Shown in pieces: positions 24,581-33,103 of a stretch of 64,000 nucleotides of DNA. Source of the stretch: Flaviramulus multivorans (lineage in GTDB: Bacteria; Bacteroidota; Bacteroidia; Flavobacteriales; Flavobacteriaceae); contig NZ_JAKKDV010000001.1 in NCBI RefSeq assembly GCF_021728415.1, forward strand, positions 787,977-851,976, in the 5' to 3' direction. The stretch's first letter is position 1; the number at the start of each line of letters is the position of its first letter. Position numbers and translations under genes: made by a program. Under the pieces are notes generated by a model, which worked only from the letters and a program-made list of their open reading frames with translations, did no database searches and was not told the origin of the DNA.

Positions 24581-25407
24581 TCTAAATAATAGATATATCC
24601 GATATTTACCCAGACCAACCAATCATTTTTTTTGTTAAAACTTAGTTCGTGGTTAAGGCCATCAACCCAATCACTAAAATAGTATTGCCACCTAACGTCT
24701 AACATTAAATCGGATAGTTTGTCAAGTTTATAACGCACGCCAACACTAGATACGATTGACCATAAGGAAAATTGACTATCGTCAATGGGATATTGCCTTA
24801 CTTCACCTGAAGGAACAGGAGGTAAACGACTATCATCAAAATACCAGAACGAATAAATATTTGTTTCATCATAAACATTACCATTTCCATATGTTGTATA
24901 GGCTTCAGGAGAAGTAAACGTATAATGAACACCTAAACTTGCAAATGGAGCAAATCTATATCCAAAAGCTTGAAATGAACGAATACTTAATGGAAAAAAT
25001 TCAATCTGCGTACCAATATCTAAATTTTTAGCAACACCACTCTGAGCCCTAAGTCTATCAGCATCTGGAGTTATATTGTCCGGCCCAACCCATTGACCAA
25101 GGTGATTTAATTTAGTTTTATTCCAAGAAATTTCATTTCTTAATTTAAAGTGATCGTTAAAATAAGTATCGGTAGTGTAGCAGTTGCAATCTGCTCTATA
25201 TGAAAAGTTAATGTAATGTATAATACCTACACCAATGCCCATGTTACCAAAATTGGTTTCACCTTCATTTCGACTACCAAAATCTGATCGAAATTGTACG
25301 GGGCCAGCTATAACGCCTATTTCGTGAGAGAATCCTAGCTGAGCATTTACTGTTTGAGCGATAACAAACATGCAAAAAGCATAAGCTAAATGTTTCAAGT
25401 TAAGCAT
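24577..25407 (-). CDS. Outer-membrane beta-barrel-like protein, probably THC0290_0291 family
   Basis: 276 residues with a signal peptide (MLNLKHLAYAFCMFVIAQTVNAQ). The mature sequence starts LGFSHEIGVIAGPVQFRSDFG and continues as alternating aromatic/glycine beta-strands, with two Cys in YRADCNCYTTD and a final strand WLVWVNIGYIYYLD that fits a beta-barrel ending. It resembles the flavobacterial family that annotation pipelines label THC0290_0291, whose function I do not know; that recollection is from memory. It is monocistronic and divergent from gdhA with about 200 bases between. Confidence 0.7.
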   Translation of the reverse strand: MLNLKHLAYAFCMFVIAQTVNAQLGFSHEIGVIAGPVQFRSDFGSRNEGETNFGNMGIGVGIIHYINFSYRADCNCYTTDTYFNDHFKLRNEISWNKTKLNHLGQWVGPDNITPDADRLRAQSGVAKNLDIGTQIEFFPLSIRSFQAFGYRFAPFASLGVHYTFTSPEAYTTYGNGNVYDETNIYSFWYFDDSRLPPVPSGEVRQYPIDDSQFSLWSIVSSVGVRYKLDKLSDLMLDVRWQYYFSDWVDGLNHELSFNKKNDWLVWVNIGYIYYLD

Positions 25408-25552
25408 AATAAGGTTCGTTTTCTTGAGGCGTTATTAACAACAAATATATAAAAACTGACTAAACAAACAAATATTAATAGAATTAGGCAATAATCCTAA
25501 AAATATCCATTGCGAATTTTTAAAATAAATGTCATTATTTTTAAAGATAACG

Positions 25553-25560
25553 TATATTTG
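25553..25560 (+). promoter_or_regulatory. gdhA promoter, -7 box
   Basis: TATATTTG, 49 bases before the gdhA ATG, gives a leader of about 40 bases. The stretch between the divergent gene (ends 25407) and this box holds nothing else I recognise. Confidence 0.6.
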
Positions 25561-25609
25561 TGGCGATAAATTATTTATTTAATAAAAACACAATATAATT
25601 CGTGTGTAT

Positions 25610-26953
25610 ATGAAGAGCAACATTGAAGCATTTTTAGATCAAGTAAAAGAAAGAAATGGTCACGAACCAGAATTTTTACAAGCTGTTGAAGAGGTAGCAG
25701 AAACTGTAATCCCTTATATTGTTGAACATGATATTTACTATGGTAAAAACATTCTACTTAGAATGGTTGAACCAGAGAGATTAATTTCATTTAGAGTTTG
25801 TTGGGTTGATGATACGGGAGAAATTCAAGTAAATAGAGGATATCGAGTTCAAATGAACTCTGCTATTGGTCCTTACAAAGGCGGTTTGCGTTTTCACCCA
25901 ACAGTAAATGCAAGTATATTAAAATTCTTAGCTTTTGAACAAGTATTTAAAAATAGTTTGACAACATTACCTATGGGTGGTGGTAAAGGAGGTAGCGATT
26001 TCGATCCTAAAGGGAAAAGTGATAACGAAATTATGCGTTTTTGTCATGCTTTTATGACGGAACTTTTCAGACATATTGGACCAAATACCGATGTTCCAGC
26101 TGGAGATATAGGCGTTGGAGCTAGAGAAATCGGGTTTCTTTTCGGAATGTATAAAAAACTGAACAATGAATTTACAGGTGTTTTAACAGGTAAAGGCATG
26201 TCTTGGGGAGGTTCTTTAATTAGACCAGAAGCCACAGGTTACGGAAACGTTTATTTTGCACAAAAAATGTTAGAAACTAAAGGTGACAGTATCAAAGGTA
26301 AGAATGTAGTAGTTTCCGGATCTGGTAACGTTGCTCAATATGCAGCTGAAAAAGTATTGCAATTAGGAGGAAAGGTATTAACACTTTCAGATTCATCAGG
26401 TTATATTTATGATGCTGACGGAATTAATGAAGAAAAACTTGCCTTTGTAATGGAATTGAAGAATGTAAAAAGGGGTAGGATAAGCGATTACCTAAAGTCT
26501 TATCCTAAGGCTAAATTTGTTGAAGGCAAAACACCTTGGGAGGTAAAATGTGATATTGCGTTACCATGTGCAACTCAAAACGAGCTTAATGAGGATGATG
26601 CCAATACACTATTAAAAAACGGATGTATTTGTGTAAGTGAAGGAGCAAATATGCCTTCAACTAAAGAAGCAATAGCTGCTTTCCATAAAGCTAAAATATT
26701 ATTTGCACCAGGAAAAGCTTCAAATGCAGGTGGTGTTGCAACTTCAGGTTTAGAAATGACACAAAACTCTTTAAGATATAAATGGACAAGAGAGGAAGTA
26801 GATAATAAATTAAAAGATATAATGTCTGATATTCATAAATCGTGTCTTCAATACGGTAAAGATGAAGATGGCTATGTAGATTACGTTAAAGGCGCAAATA
26901 TTGCTGGATTTGTAAAAGTAGCCGATGCTATGTTGGCTCAGGGTATTGTTTAA
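25610..26953 (+). CDS. gdhA: NADP-type glutamate dehydrogenase
   Basis: 447 residues from the ATG at 25610 (a GTG two codons earlier is in frame), exactly the length of hexameric bacterial GdhA. It catalyses reductive amination of 2-oxoglutarate by ammonium. Visible motifs: the substrate region YKGGLRFHPTVN, the catalytic-lysine loop LPMGGGKGGSDFDPKGKS, the DVPAGDIGVGAREIGFLFG segment, the nucleotide-binding VVVSGSGNVAQYAAEK and NAGGVATSGLEMTQNS. The gene is monocistronic, with promoter box upstream and a strong terminator after it. The short-form sequence and SGSGNV Rossmann loop favour NADP(H), the biosynthetic type. Confidence 0.97.
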   Translation: MKSNIEAFLDQVKERNGHEPEFLQAVEEVAETVIPYIVEHDIYYGKNILLRMVEPERLISFRVCWVDDTGEIQVNRGYRVQMNSAIGPYKGGLRFHPTVNASILKFLAFEQVFKNSLTTLPMGGGKGGSDFDPKGKSDNEIMRFCHAFMTELFRHIGPNTDVPAGDIGVGAREIGFLFGMYKKLNNEFTGVLTGKGMSWGGSLIRPEATGYGNVYFAQKMLETKGDSIKGKNVVVSGSGNVAQYAAEKVLQLGGKVLTLSDSSGYIYDADGINEEKLAFVMELKNVKRGRISDYLKSYPKAKFVEGKTPWEVKCDIALPCATQNELNEDDANTLLKNGCICVSEGANMPSTKEAIAAFHKAKILFAPGKASNAGGVATSGLEMTQNSLRYKWTREEVDNKLKDIMSDIHKSCLQYGKDEDGYVDYVKGANIAGFVKVADAMLAQGIV

Positions 26954-26976
26954 AACCTTTAACTCAAAATTATATT

Positions 26977-27007
26977 AAAGCTTTCCTTGAAAAAGGGAAG
27001 CTTTTTT
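26977..27007 (+). terminator. Rho-independent terminator after gdhA
   Basis: A 10-base stem (26977-26986 with 26995-27004, one T-G pair), an 8-base A-rich loop and a T tract, 24 bases after the gdhA stop. Confidence 0.88.
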
Positions 27008-27051
27008 ACTTTAAAATATATTATTTTAAAGTAAAACTCGTTAGTTATAAA

Positions 27052-27059
27052 TATATTTG
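27052..27059 (+). promoter_or_regulatory. porZ-recO promoter, -7 box
   Basis: TATATTTG ends 18 bases before the preferred porZ ATG and overlaps an in-frame TTG at 27057, ruling that out as the start. Confidence 0.55.
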
Positions 27060-27077
27060 AGCGTCCAAATGATATCC

Positions 27078-29429
27078 ATGTATAAGAAATTAGTTTTATT
27101 TTTTATTTGTATAACCCCTTTTCTTAACTATTCTCAAGACTTTTCTGCACTTTGGGAAGGGCATTTTTCATATAATCACATTAAAGACTTTTCTCAAGGG
27201 AATAATAAAATTTATGCGGCTTCGGATAATGCAATTTTTACTCTAGATACTCAAACCAATGAGATTGACGAACTAACTACTGTTCATGGGCTTTCAGGTG
27301 AAACTATTTCAACAATTTATTATAGCGAAGCATTCCAATTATTAGTTATTGGATATGAAAATGGATTAATCGAAATAGCTTTTGATAATGATGAAAACAT
27401 TTTAACAATTGTTGATATTATTGACAAACCTACTATCCCACCAACGGATAAGCGTATTAATCATTTTAACCCTTATCAAAGTGTTTTATACATTTCAACC
27501 AATTTTGGTATCTCTGTTTTTGATTTAGAACGACTAGAATTTGGAGACACCTACTTTATTGGTAATGGAGGTTCTCAAATACCGGTGACCCAAACCACAA
27601 TTTTTAATGATAATATCTATGCTTCTTGTATGGATGGAAACGGCATAAGAAAAGCCCAAATATCAAATCCAAATTTAATAGACTTTCAAAATTGGACTTT
27701 AATTAATTCGGGAAATTGGGTTGCCATTGAAACTCAGATAGATAAACTCTATGCTATAAACTCTAATAGAAGAATATATCAAATTATTAATGATGCATTT
27801 ACCGAAAGATTTTTTTATTCTGATTTACCTTTAGATTTAAGAGCTGACAATGGAAATTTAGTTGTTACAACTCAGAATAATGTTTTTGTATATGATTCAA
27901 ATTTCACTGTTGTTTCTCAAGTCAATATGGACCCATTGTACAATACAAAATATACTTCAGCAACTGTAGACGCAGATTATATTTACGTTGGAACGGTTGA
28001 TTTTGGGATTTTGAAAACTCCATTATCAAACCCAACTGTTTTTGAAGAAATTCATCCAGAAGGACCACTACTAAACATACCATTTTCTGTGGAAGCGGAA
28101 CCTAATGGTATTTGGGTAACTTTTGGAGAATATAATTTTTTTTATAATCCATACCCATTAAACAACCGTGGTTTTAGTCATTTAAGAAATGATACATGGA
28201 TTAATAATAAATATAGTGAAGTATTCGACGCAAAATGTTTAAACGAAATTGCCGTAAACCCATTTAAAAATAATCAAGCGTTTATTAGCTCATTTTTTAG
28301 CGGTTTAATAGAAGTTAATGATGATGTACCTACTGTTTTATATAACGAATCAAATAGCGGATTAGAATCTCTAATTTTACCAACTGATCCCAACTATAAA
28401 GACTTAAGAGTTGGAGCTTCAGAATTTGATAGTAATGGCTTATTATGGACAGTAACAAGCAGAATAGATAATCCTTTAAAATCATATAACCCAGACACAA
28501 ATCAATGGAATTCTTTCAGTTTCACTGACATTATTCCTGATGGGTTTGGTGGTGGAAATCTTGGATTTGCAGATTTAGTTATTGGAAATGATAACACAAA
28601 ATGGATAGCTTCTTATAAGTTCGGGATAATTGGTTATAATGAAAATGGAGGAAACCCTCTTATTAAGGCGGTTTACAGAGAGGATGAAAACATGTCCACA
28701 GAATTAGCAACAGCGGTGGCATTAGACAACCGCAATCAACTATGGATTGGAACTTTTAGAGGCCTAAGAGTATTATATAATACTTCAAGTTTTTTTACCG
28801 ATGATAATATAACTGTAGATGAAATAATTATTGAAGAAGATGGTATTGCAAAAGAGTTATTGTTTCAGCAATTTATTACAGATATTGAGGTTGATGGTTC
28901 TAATAATAAATGGGTGGCAACGAATGATTCTGGAGTATTTTATTTTTCTTCGGATGGGCAGAATACCATTTTTCATTTTACAAAAGATAATTCGCCATTA
29001 CCATCTAACACTATAACAGATGTTTCAATTGATGATTCAAATGGCGTTGTTTATATAGCAACTAGCAAAGGATTGGTGTCTTTTCGTTCAGGAGGTTCTA
29101 GCCCTTTTGAAGACTTATCAAAGGCTTATGCTTACCCCAACCCAGTACGACCAAATTTTAATATTGTAGACGACAAAGTGAAAATTAAAGACATTTCAGA
29201 AAACGTTAATATTAAAATTACCGATATTGAAGGCAATTTGGTTGCCGAAGCCCAATCTAGAACTAATCAAAGATATAGGGGTTATAATTTGGAAATTGAT
29301 GGAGGTACTGCCTATTGGAATGGAAGAAATCTGGCAAATAATGTTGTAGCCTCTGGAGTTTATCTCGTTATGCTGTCAGATTTAGACACTTTTGAAACCA
29401 AAGTTTTAAAATTAATGGTGGTTAGATAA
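27078..29429 (+). CDS. porZ: Type IX secretion system component PorZ
   Basis: 783 residues from the ATG at 27078, which opens a signal peptide (MYKKLVLFFICITPFLNYSQ); an ATG three codons earlier is possible. The N-terminal WEGHFSYNHIKDFSQGNNKIY begins the PorZ-type beta-propeller. Two-component-regulator-like propeller blades follow (for example TAVALDNRNQLWIGTFRGLRV and ITDVSIDDSNGVVYIATSKGLV), and the C-terminus (YAYPNPVRPNFN...VVASGVYLVML) is a T9SS-type sorting domain. In Porphyromonas PorZ is a surface part of the attachment complex that delivers A-LPS to cargo; how it works in flavobacteria is less clear. recO overlaps its stop by one base. Confidence 0.9.
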   Translation: MYKKLVLFFICITPFLNYSQDFSALWEGHFSYNHIKDFSQGNNKIYAASDNAIFTLDTQTNEIDELTTVHGLSGETISTIYYSEAFQLLVIGYENGLIEIAFDNDENILTIVDIIDKPTIPPTDKRINHFNPYQSVLYISTNFGISVFDLERLEFGDTYFIGNGGSQIPVTQTTIFNDNIYASCMDGNGIRKAQISNPNLIDFQNWTLINSGNWVAIETQIDKLYAINSNRRIYQIINDAFTERFFYSDLPLDLRADNGNLVVTTQNNVFVYDSNFTVVSQVNMDPLYNTKYTSATVDADYIYVGTVDFGILKTPLSNPTVFEEIHPEGPLLNIPFSVEAEPNGIWVTFGEYNFFYNPYPLNNRGFSHLRNDTWINNKYSEVFDAKCLNEIAVNPFKNNQAFISSFFSGLIEVNDDVPTVLYNESNSGLESLILPTDPNYKDLRVGASEFDSNGLLWTVTSRIDNPLKSYNPDTNQWNSFSFTDIIPDGFGGGNLGFADLVIGNDNTKWIASYKFGIIGYNENGGNPLIKAVYREDENMSTELATAVALDNRNQLWIGTFRGLRVLYNTSSFFTDDNITVDEIIIEEDGIAKELLFQQFITDIEVDGSNNKWVATNDSGVFYFSSDGQNTIFHFTKDNSPLPSNTITDVSIDDSNGVVYIATSKGLVSFRSGGSSPFEDLSKAYAYPNPVRPNFNIVDDKVKIKDISENVNIKITDIEGNLVAEAQSRTNQRYRGYNLEIDGGTAYWNGRNLANNVVASGVYLVMLSDLDTFETKVLKLMVVR

Positions 29430-30148
29430 TGCTCGTTTCTACAAATGCAATTGTTCTTTCAAAATTAAAATACAAAGACAACGATCTTATTGTTAAATGT
29501 TACACAGAGCAATTAGGGGTTTTAAGTTTTTTATTAAGAGGCATCTTAAAAAGTAAAAAGGGAAACTCTAAAACGGCGTATTTTCAATTACTATCTCAAT
29601 TACAATTAGAACTAATTTATAACAGTAATAAGTCATTACAAACCATAAAAGAAGCTAAACTAAATGGTATTTATGCGAGTTTACACTCACATGTTTTAAA
29701 AAGTTCCATCGTTATGTTTTTATCGGAAGTATTATCAAATACGCTAAAAGAAGAAGAGAAAAACGAAGCCCTATACAGTTATTTAGAACATTCATTATTA
29801 TGGTTAGATTCTCAGGACCAATATTCTAATTTTCATTTATTATTTCTGTTAAAACTAACAAAGTATTTAGGGTTTTACCCCGATGAAACAGAAATGGAAC
29901 ACGAATTTTTTAGTTTAAGCGAAGGTAAGTTTGAAGCAAAACAAAGCAGCAAATATTCAATCTCTGGAGAAAATTTAATCCTACTAAAAACCTTATTAGG
30001 CACAACATTTGATGCATTAAATAGCGTGAAGATTAATTCGAAACAAAGACAATCATTTTTAAATATGATGTTACTTTATTTTCAATTACATTTGGGGACT
30101 TTTAAAATACCCAAATCCCTACAAATATTTAATCAAGTTTTTAATTAA
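29429..30148 (+). CDS. recO: DNA repair protein RecO
   Basis: 239 residues. The N-terminal OB-fold begins MLVSTNAIVLSKLKYKDNDLIVKCYTE, the usual RecO opening, with GVLSFLLRGILKSKKG next, followed by the helical domain. RecO anneals single strands and loads RecA with RecR in gap repair. The Cys4 zinc motif of many RecO proteins is absent, which is common in Bacteroidota. The start overlaps the porZ stop (TAATG), so the two are translationally coupled. The TonB-dependent receptor starts 3 bases after its stop. Confidence 0.93.
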   Translation: MLVSTNAIVLSKLKYKDNDLIVKCYTEQLGVLSFLLRGILKSKKGNSKTAYFQLLSQLQLELIYNSNKSLQTIKEAKLNGIYASLHSHVLKSSIVMFLSEVLSNTLKEEEKNEALYSYLEHSLLWLDSQDQYSNFHLLFLLKLTKYLGFYPDETEMEHEFFSLSEGKFEAKQSSKYSISGENLILLKTLLGTTFDALNSVKINSKQRQSFLNMMLLYFQLHLGTFKIPKSLQIFNQVFN

Positions 30149-30150
30149 AC

Positions 30151-32562
30151 ATGAAACTTTCTTTTAGTATTTTCTTTTTTTTTATTGCTAGTGTTTATTT
30201 AAATGCTCAAAATATTAAAGTTTTAAGTGCTTCAAACAAAGAACCCATTTACGGGGTTGCTATTTATAATGCTGACAAATCAAAAAGTGTAGTTACAAAT
30301 TTTAGAGGTGAGGCCGAATTAGATATTTTTTCAGACAGCGAAACCATATATTTTAAACACTTATCTCACCTTTTAAAAGCGCTTACAAAAGCCGAAATAG
30401 GAAATTCAAACAGGGTGTATTTACTTTCTAATACTCAAGATTTAAACGAAATTGTTATTTCAGCATCGAAGTTCGAACAAAACAAAAAAGATATCCCTCA
30501 AAAAATAGTCAATATCAATTCAAAAGGGATTGAATTTACAAACCCACAAACGAGTGCAGATTTATTAGAAAACTCAGGACAAGTTTATATTCAAAAAAGT
30601 CAATTGGGTGGTGGAAGCCCTATGATTAGAGGATTTTCAACAAATCGTTTATTAATTACGGTTGATGGTGTAAGAATGAATAATGCCATTTTTAGGGGCG
30701 GTAACTTACAAAATGTTATTTCAATCGATCCGTTTTCAATTCAAAATACCGAGGTAACATTAGGTTCAGGCTCTGTAATTTATGGGAGTGATGCCATTGG
30801 TGGTGTTATGAGCTTTTATACCCAAAAACCTAAATTATCGTACACAGATTCCTTGTTGTTTAAATCAAATGCTATTGTAAGGTATGCAACCGCAAGTGAT
30901 GAAAAAACAGGACATTTCGATTTTAATTTGGGCTATAAAAAATGGGCATTTGTTACCAGTGCAAGTTATACAGATTTTGGCGATTTACGCATGGGAAGTC
31001 ACGGGCCAGATGAATATTTACGACCAGAGTTTGTATTGGCTACGAATACAGGTGATGTTGTAATTCAAAACAGTAATCCTTTGGTGCAAAAGGTAACAGG
31101 CTACAATCAATTAAACCTTATGCAAAAAGCACATTTTGAGCCTTACGAAGATTTGAGTTTTGATTTAGGCTTATTTTATACCGCCACATCCAACTTTTCC
31201 CGTTACGACCGTTTAATACGATACCGAGGAAATACTTTAAGGTCGGCAGAATGGAATTACGGGCCACAAAAATGGTTTATGTCTAACCTACAAGTTACAA
31301 AACTGAGTAGTGGCTCAAACCTTTATGATAAAATTAAAGCAACGGTTTCCTACCAAAATTTTCAGGAAAGTAGAATGGATAGAGACTATCAATCTTCTAT
31401 AAGAAATATTCGTGAGGAAGCGGTTGATGCTTATTCATTTAGTTTAGATTTAGATAAAACCTTAAGTGTTAAAACCGATTTTTTCTATGGCGTTGAATAC
31501 ATTTATAATAAAGTAAAATCTAGCGGAACAGAAGAAAATATACAATCAAATACCGTTACATCAACAGTTTCTCGCTATCCTAACGGTGCCAGTTGGCAAT
31601 CTATTGCGGCGTATACCAGCATAAAATACAAACCGAATACTAAGTTTGTATTTCAGTCGGGAGTACGTTTTAATCACATTATATCGAATGCCGATTTTAC
31701 CGAAAACAATCAATATTTAAATTTACCTTTTGAGGTTTCCAAAAACAAATCTAGTGCCTTTACAGGAACTGCTGGAATTAGTTGGTCGCCAAACAATACG
31801 GTTCAATGGAAACTAAACGCCTCTTCAGCTTTTAGAGCACCAAATATTGATGATATTGGTAAAGTTTTCGATTCAGAACCTGGGTCAGTGGTTGTTCCCA
31901 ATGAATTTTTAAGACCCGAGTATGCATATGGCGGCGAATTAGGCTTAAAACTAAATTTTGATGATAAAGTGATTTTTGATTTAAATACCTATTACACCTA
32001 TTTAGATAATGCGTTGGTAAGACGCGATTTTACTTTAAATGGTGAATCAGAAATTATTTATGATGGCGAATTGAGTAATGTACAAGCGATACAAAACGCT
32101 TCAAAAGCATGGATTTACGGTTTTGAACTTGGTGCGAGAATAAATTTTACTGATAAGTTGAAACTTACCTCGCAATACAATATTGTTGGTGGTACAGAGG
32201 TGGAAGATAATATTGAAGTACCTGTACGACATGCTGCTCCAAGTTTTGGAAACACACATTTGGTTTGGGATTCGGGTGATGTTAAATTGGATGTATTTGC
32301 AAATTACAATGGCGAGTTGTCTTTCTATCAGTTAGCACCATCCGAAATCGAGAAAGATTACATTTATGCGCTTGATGTAAACGGAAACCCCTACAGTCCA
32401 TCATGGTATACACTTAATTTTAGAACTCAGTATCAAATTAATAAGTCTACAACAATTACGGCAAGTTTAGAGAATATTACAGACCAACGATATAAAACAT
32501 ATTCATCAGGAATTGCTGCCGCAGGAAGAAACTTTATACTGTCTTTGAAATATAGTTTATAA
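30151..32562 (+). CDS. TonB-dependent receptor (haem/haemoglobin-receptor-like)
   Basis: 803-residue outer-membrane receptor. Signal peptide MKLSFSIFFFFIASVYLNAQ, a short carboxypeptidase-regulatory-like domain (~20-95), a plug (~105-230) containing SADLLENSGQVYIQKSQ, GGGSPMIRGFSTNRLLITVD and LGSGSVIYGSDAIGGVMSF, then a 22-strand barrel ending in ASLENITDQRYKTYSSGIAA and a final Phe/Leu strand. The plug sequence resembles receptors of the haemoglobin/transferrin/lactoferrin group (HmuR-like), so haem or another iron complex is the best guess for substrate; no haem genes are adjacent. It begins 3 bases after recO, the last gene of the porZ operon. Confidence 0.9.
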   Translation: MKLSFSIFFFFIASVYLNAQNIKVLSASNKEPIYGVAIYNADKSKSVVTNFRGEAELDIFSDSETIYFKHLSHLLKALTKAEIGNSNRVYLLSNTQDLNEIVISASKFEQNKKDIPQKIVNINSKGIEFTNPQTSADLLENSGQVYIQKSQLGGGSPMIRGFSTNRLLITVDGVRMNNAIFRGGNLQNVISIDPFSIQNTEVTLGSGSVIYGSDAIGGVMSFYTQKPKLSYTDSLLFKSNAIVRYATASDEKTGHFDFNLGYKKWAFVTSASYTDFGDLRMGSHGPDEYLRPEFVLATNTGDVVIQNSNPLVQKVTGYNQLNLMQKAHFEPYEDLSFDLGLFYTATSNFSRYDRLIRYRGNTLRSAEWNYGPQKWFMSNLQVTKLSSGSNLYDKIKATVSYQNFQESRMDRDYQSSIRNIREEAVDAYSFSLDLDKTLSVKTDFFYGVEYIYNKVKSSGTEENIQSNTVTSTVSRYPNGASWQSIAAYTSIKYKPNTKFVFQSGVRFNHIISNADFTENNQYLNLPFEVSKNKSSAFTGTAGISWSPNNTVQWKLNASSAFRAPNIDDIGKVFDSEPGSVVVPNEFLRPEYAYGGELGLKLNFDDKVIFDLNTYYTYLDNALVRRDFTLNGESEIIYDGELSNVQAIQNASKAWIYGFELGARINFTDKLKLTSQYNIVGGTEVEDNIEVPVRHAAPSFGNTHLVWDSGDVKLDVFANYNGELSFYQLAPSEIEKDYIYALDVNGNPYSPSWYTLNFRTQYQINKSTTITASLENITDQRYKTYSSGIAAAGRNFILSLKYSL

Positions 32563-32603
32563 AGTTCTTCCTTGAGTTAAATCATTCAATTCAAGATTCT
32601 TTT

Positions 32604-32690
32604 TTATCTATTCGTTGCATATGATGCAGCAATAGCAAGCTCTTTTAAGGCCTTCATAAATACTTTAATCTTTTGTGTAATTTTTTTCAT
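32604..32690 (-). CDS. Possible 28-residue microprotein
   Basis: A 29-codon frame from ATG (32688-32690) to TAA. The peptide is strongly basic at the start (MKKITQKIKVFMKALKEL) and continues AIAASYATNR, fitting an amphipathic helix. It sits in the only gap over 300 bases in the window, just downstream on the same strand of three imperfect 29-base repeats (32717-32794). I know no function. The frame could be chance, since AT-rich intergenic DNA holds many short ORFs; the case for it is the clean basic amphipathic sequence and the patterned upstream DNA. Confidence 0.35.
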   Translation of the reverse strand: MKKITQKIKVFMKALKELAIAASYATNR

Positions 32691-32716
32691 TTTATTGTTT
32701 TTTAAATTAATTAATC

Positions 32717-32794
32717 GTTTATCGATGTTTTTTACATGGTATTCTGTTTATCCATGTTTTTTGTAGTGATTTACAGTTTGTCGTCATTTTTTAC
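32717..32794. repeat. Three imperfect ~29-base repeats
   Basis: Similar 19-base blocks begin at 32717, 32746 and 32776 (29- and 30-base periods), each reading roughly GTTTATCsATGTTTTTTAC. Read on the minus strand they are TGTAAAAAACATsGATAAAC-like units upstream of the possible microprotein gene. An 8-base inverted repeat (AATATCAA at 32809-32816, TTGATATT at 32835-32842) lies just beyond. The spacing near three helical turns suggests protein-binding sites; no regulator is identified. The rest of the 32563-33103 gap holds only the terminator of the T9SS cargo gene. Confidence 0.55.
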
Positions 32795-33046
32795 AATTCA
32801 ACATACTGAATATCAATTACTTAACAAACATACGTTGATATTTTATCTCCTTCTAAAAAATTTGCTAAATGGACTATTTTTTTGTTGAATTACACAAAAG
32901 GAAAAAAGTGGTGTTTGCTGGATTATGACTCTTGGTTTATAATTTGACACAAGTCTAAATTGATAAGAGAGGATAAATCTTGTTGAAATCTATTTATAAA
33001 GTAAGGATAGAGCTTATAAATAATCATATAAAAAGTTTGGGATTGC

Positions 33047-33082
33047 ATAAAAAAAAGCCGCAATCTTATAGACTACGGCTTT
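33047..33082 (-). terminator. Rho-independent terminator of the T9SS cargo gene
   Basis: On the minus strand, an AAAGCCG/CGGCTTT stem (33054-33060 with 33076-33082) runs into about eight Ts, roughly 20 bases after the stop at 33104. Confidence 0.85.
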
Positions 33083-33103
33083 GATGTATAAACTTAAATC
33101 AGT

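Noticed and set aside
32717-32794. CRISPR-like repeat-spacer
   Set aside because: Only three imperfect copies, spacers of ~10 bases, and no cas genes in the window.
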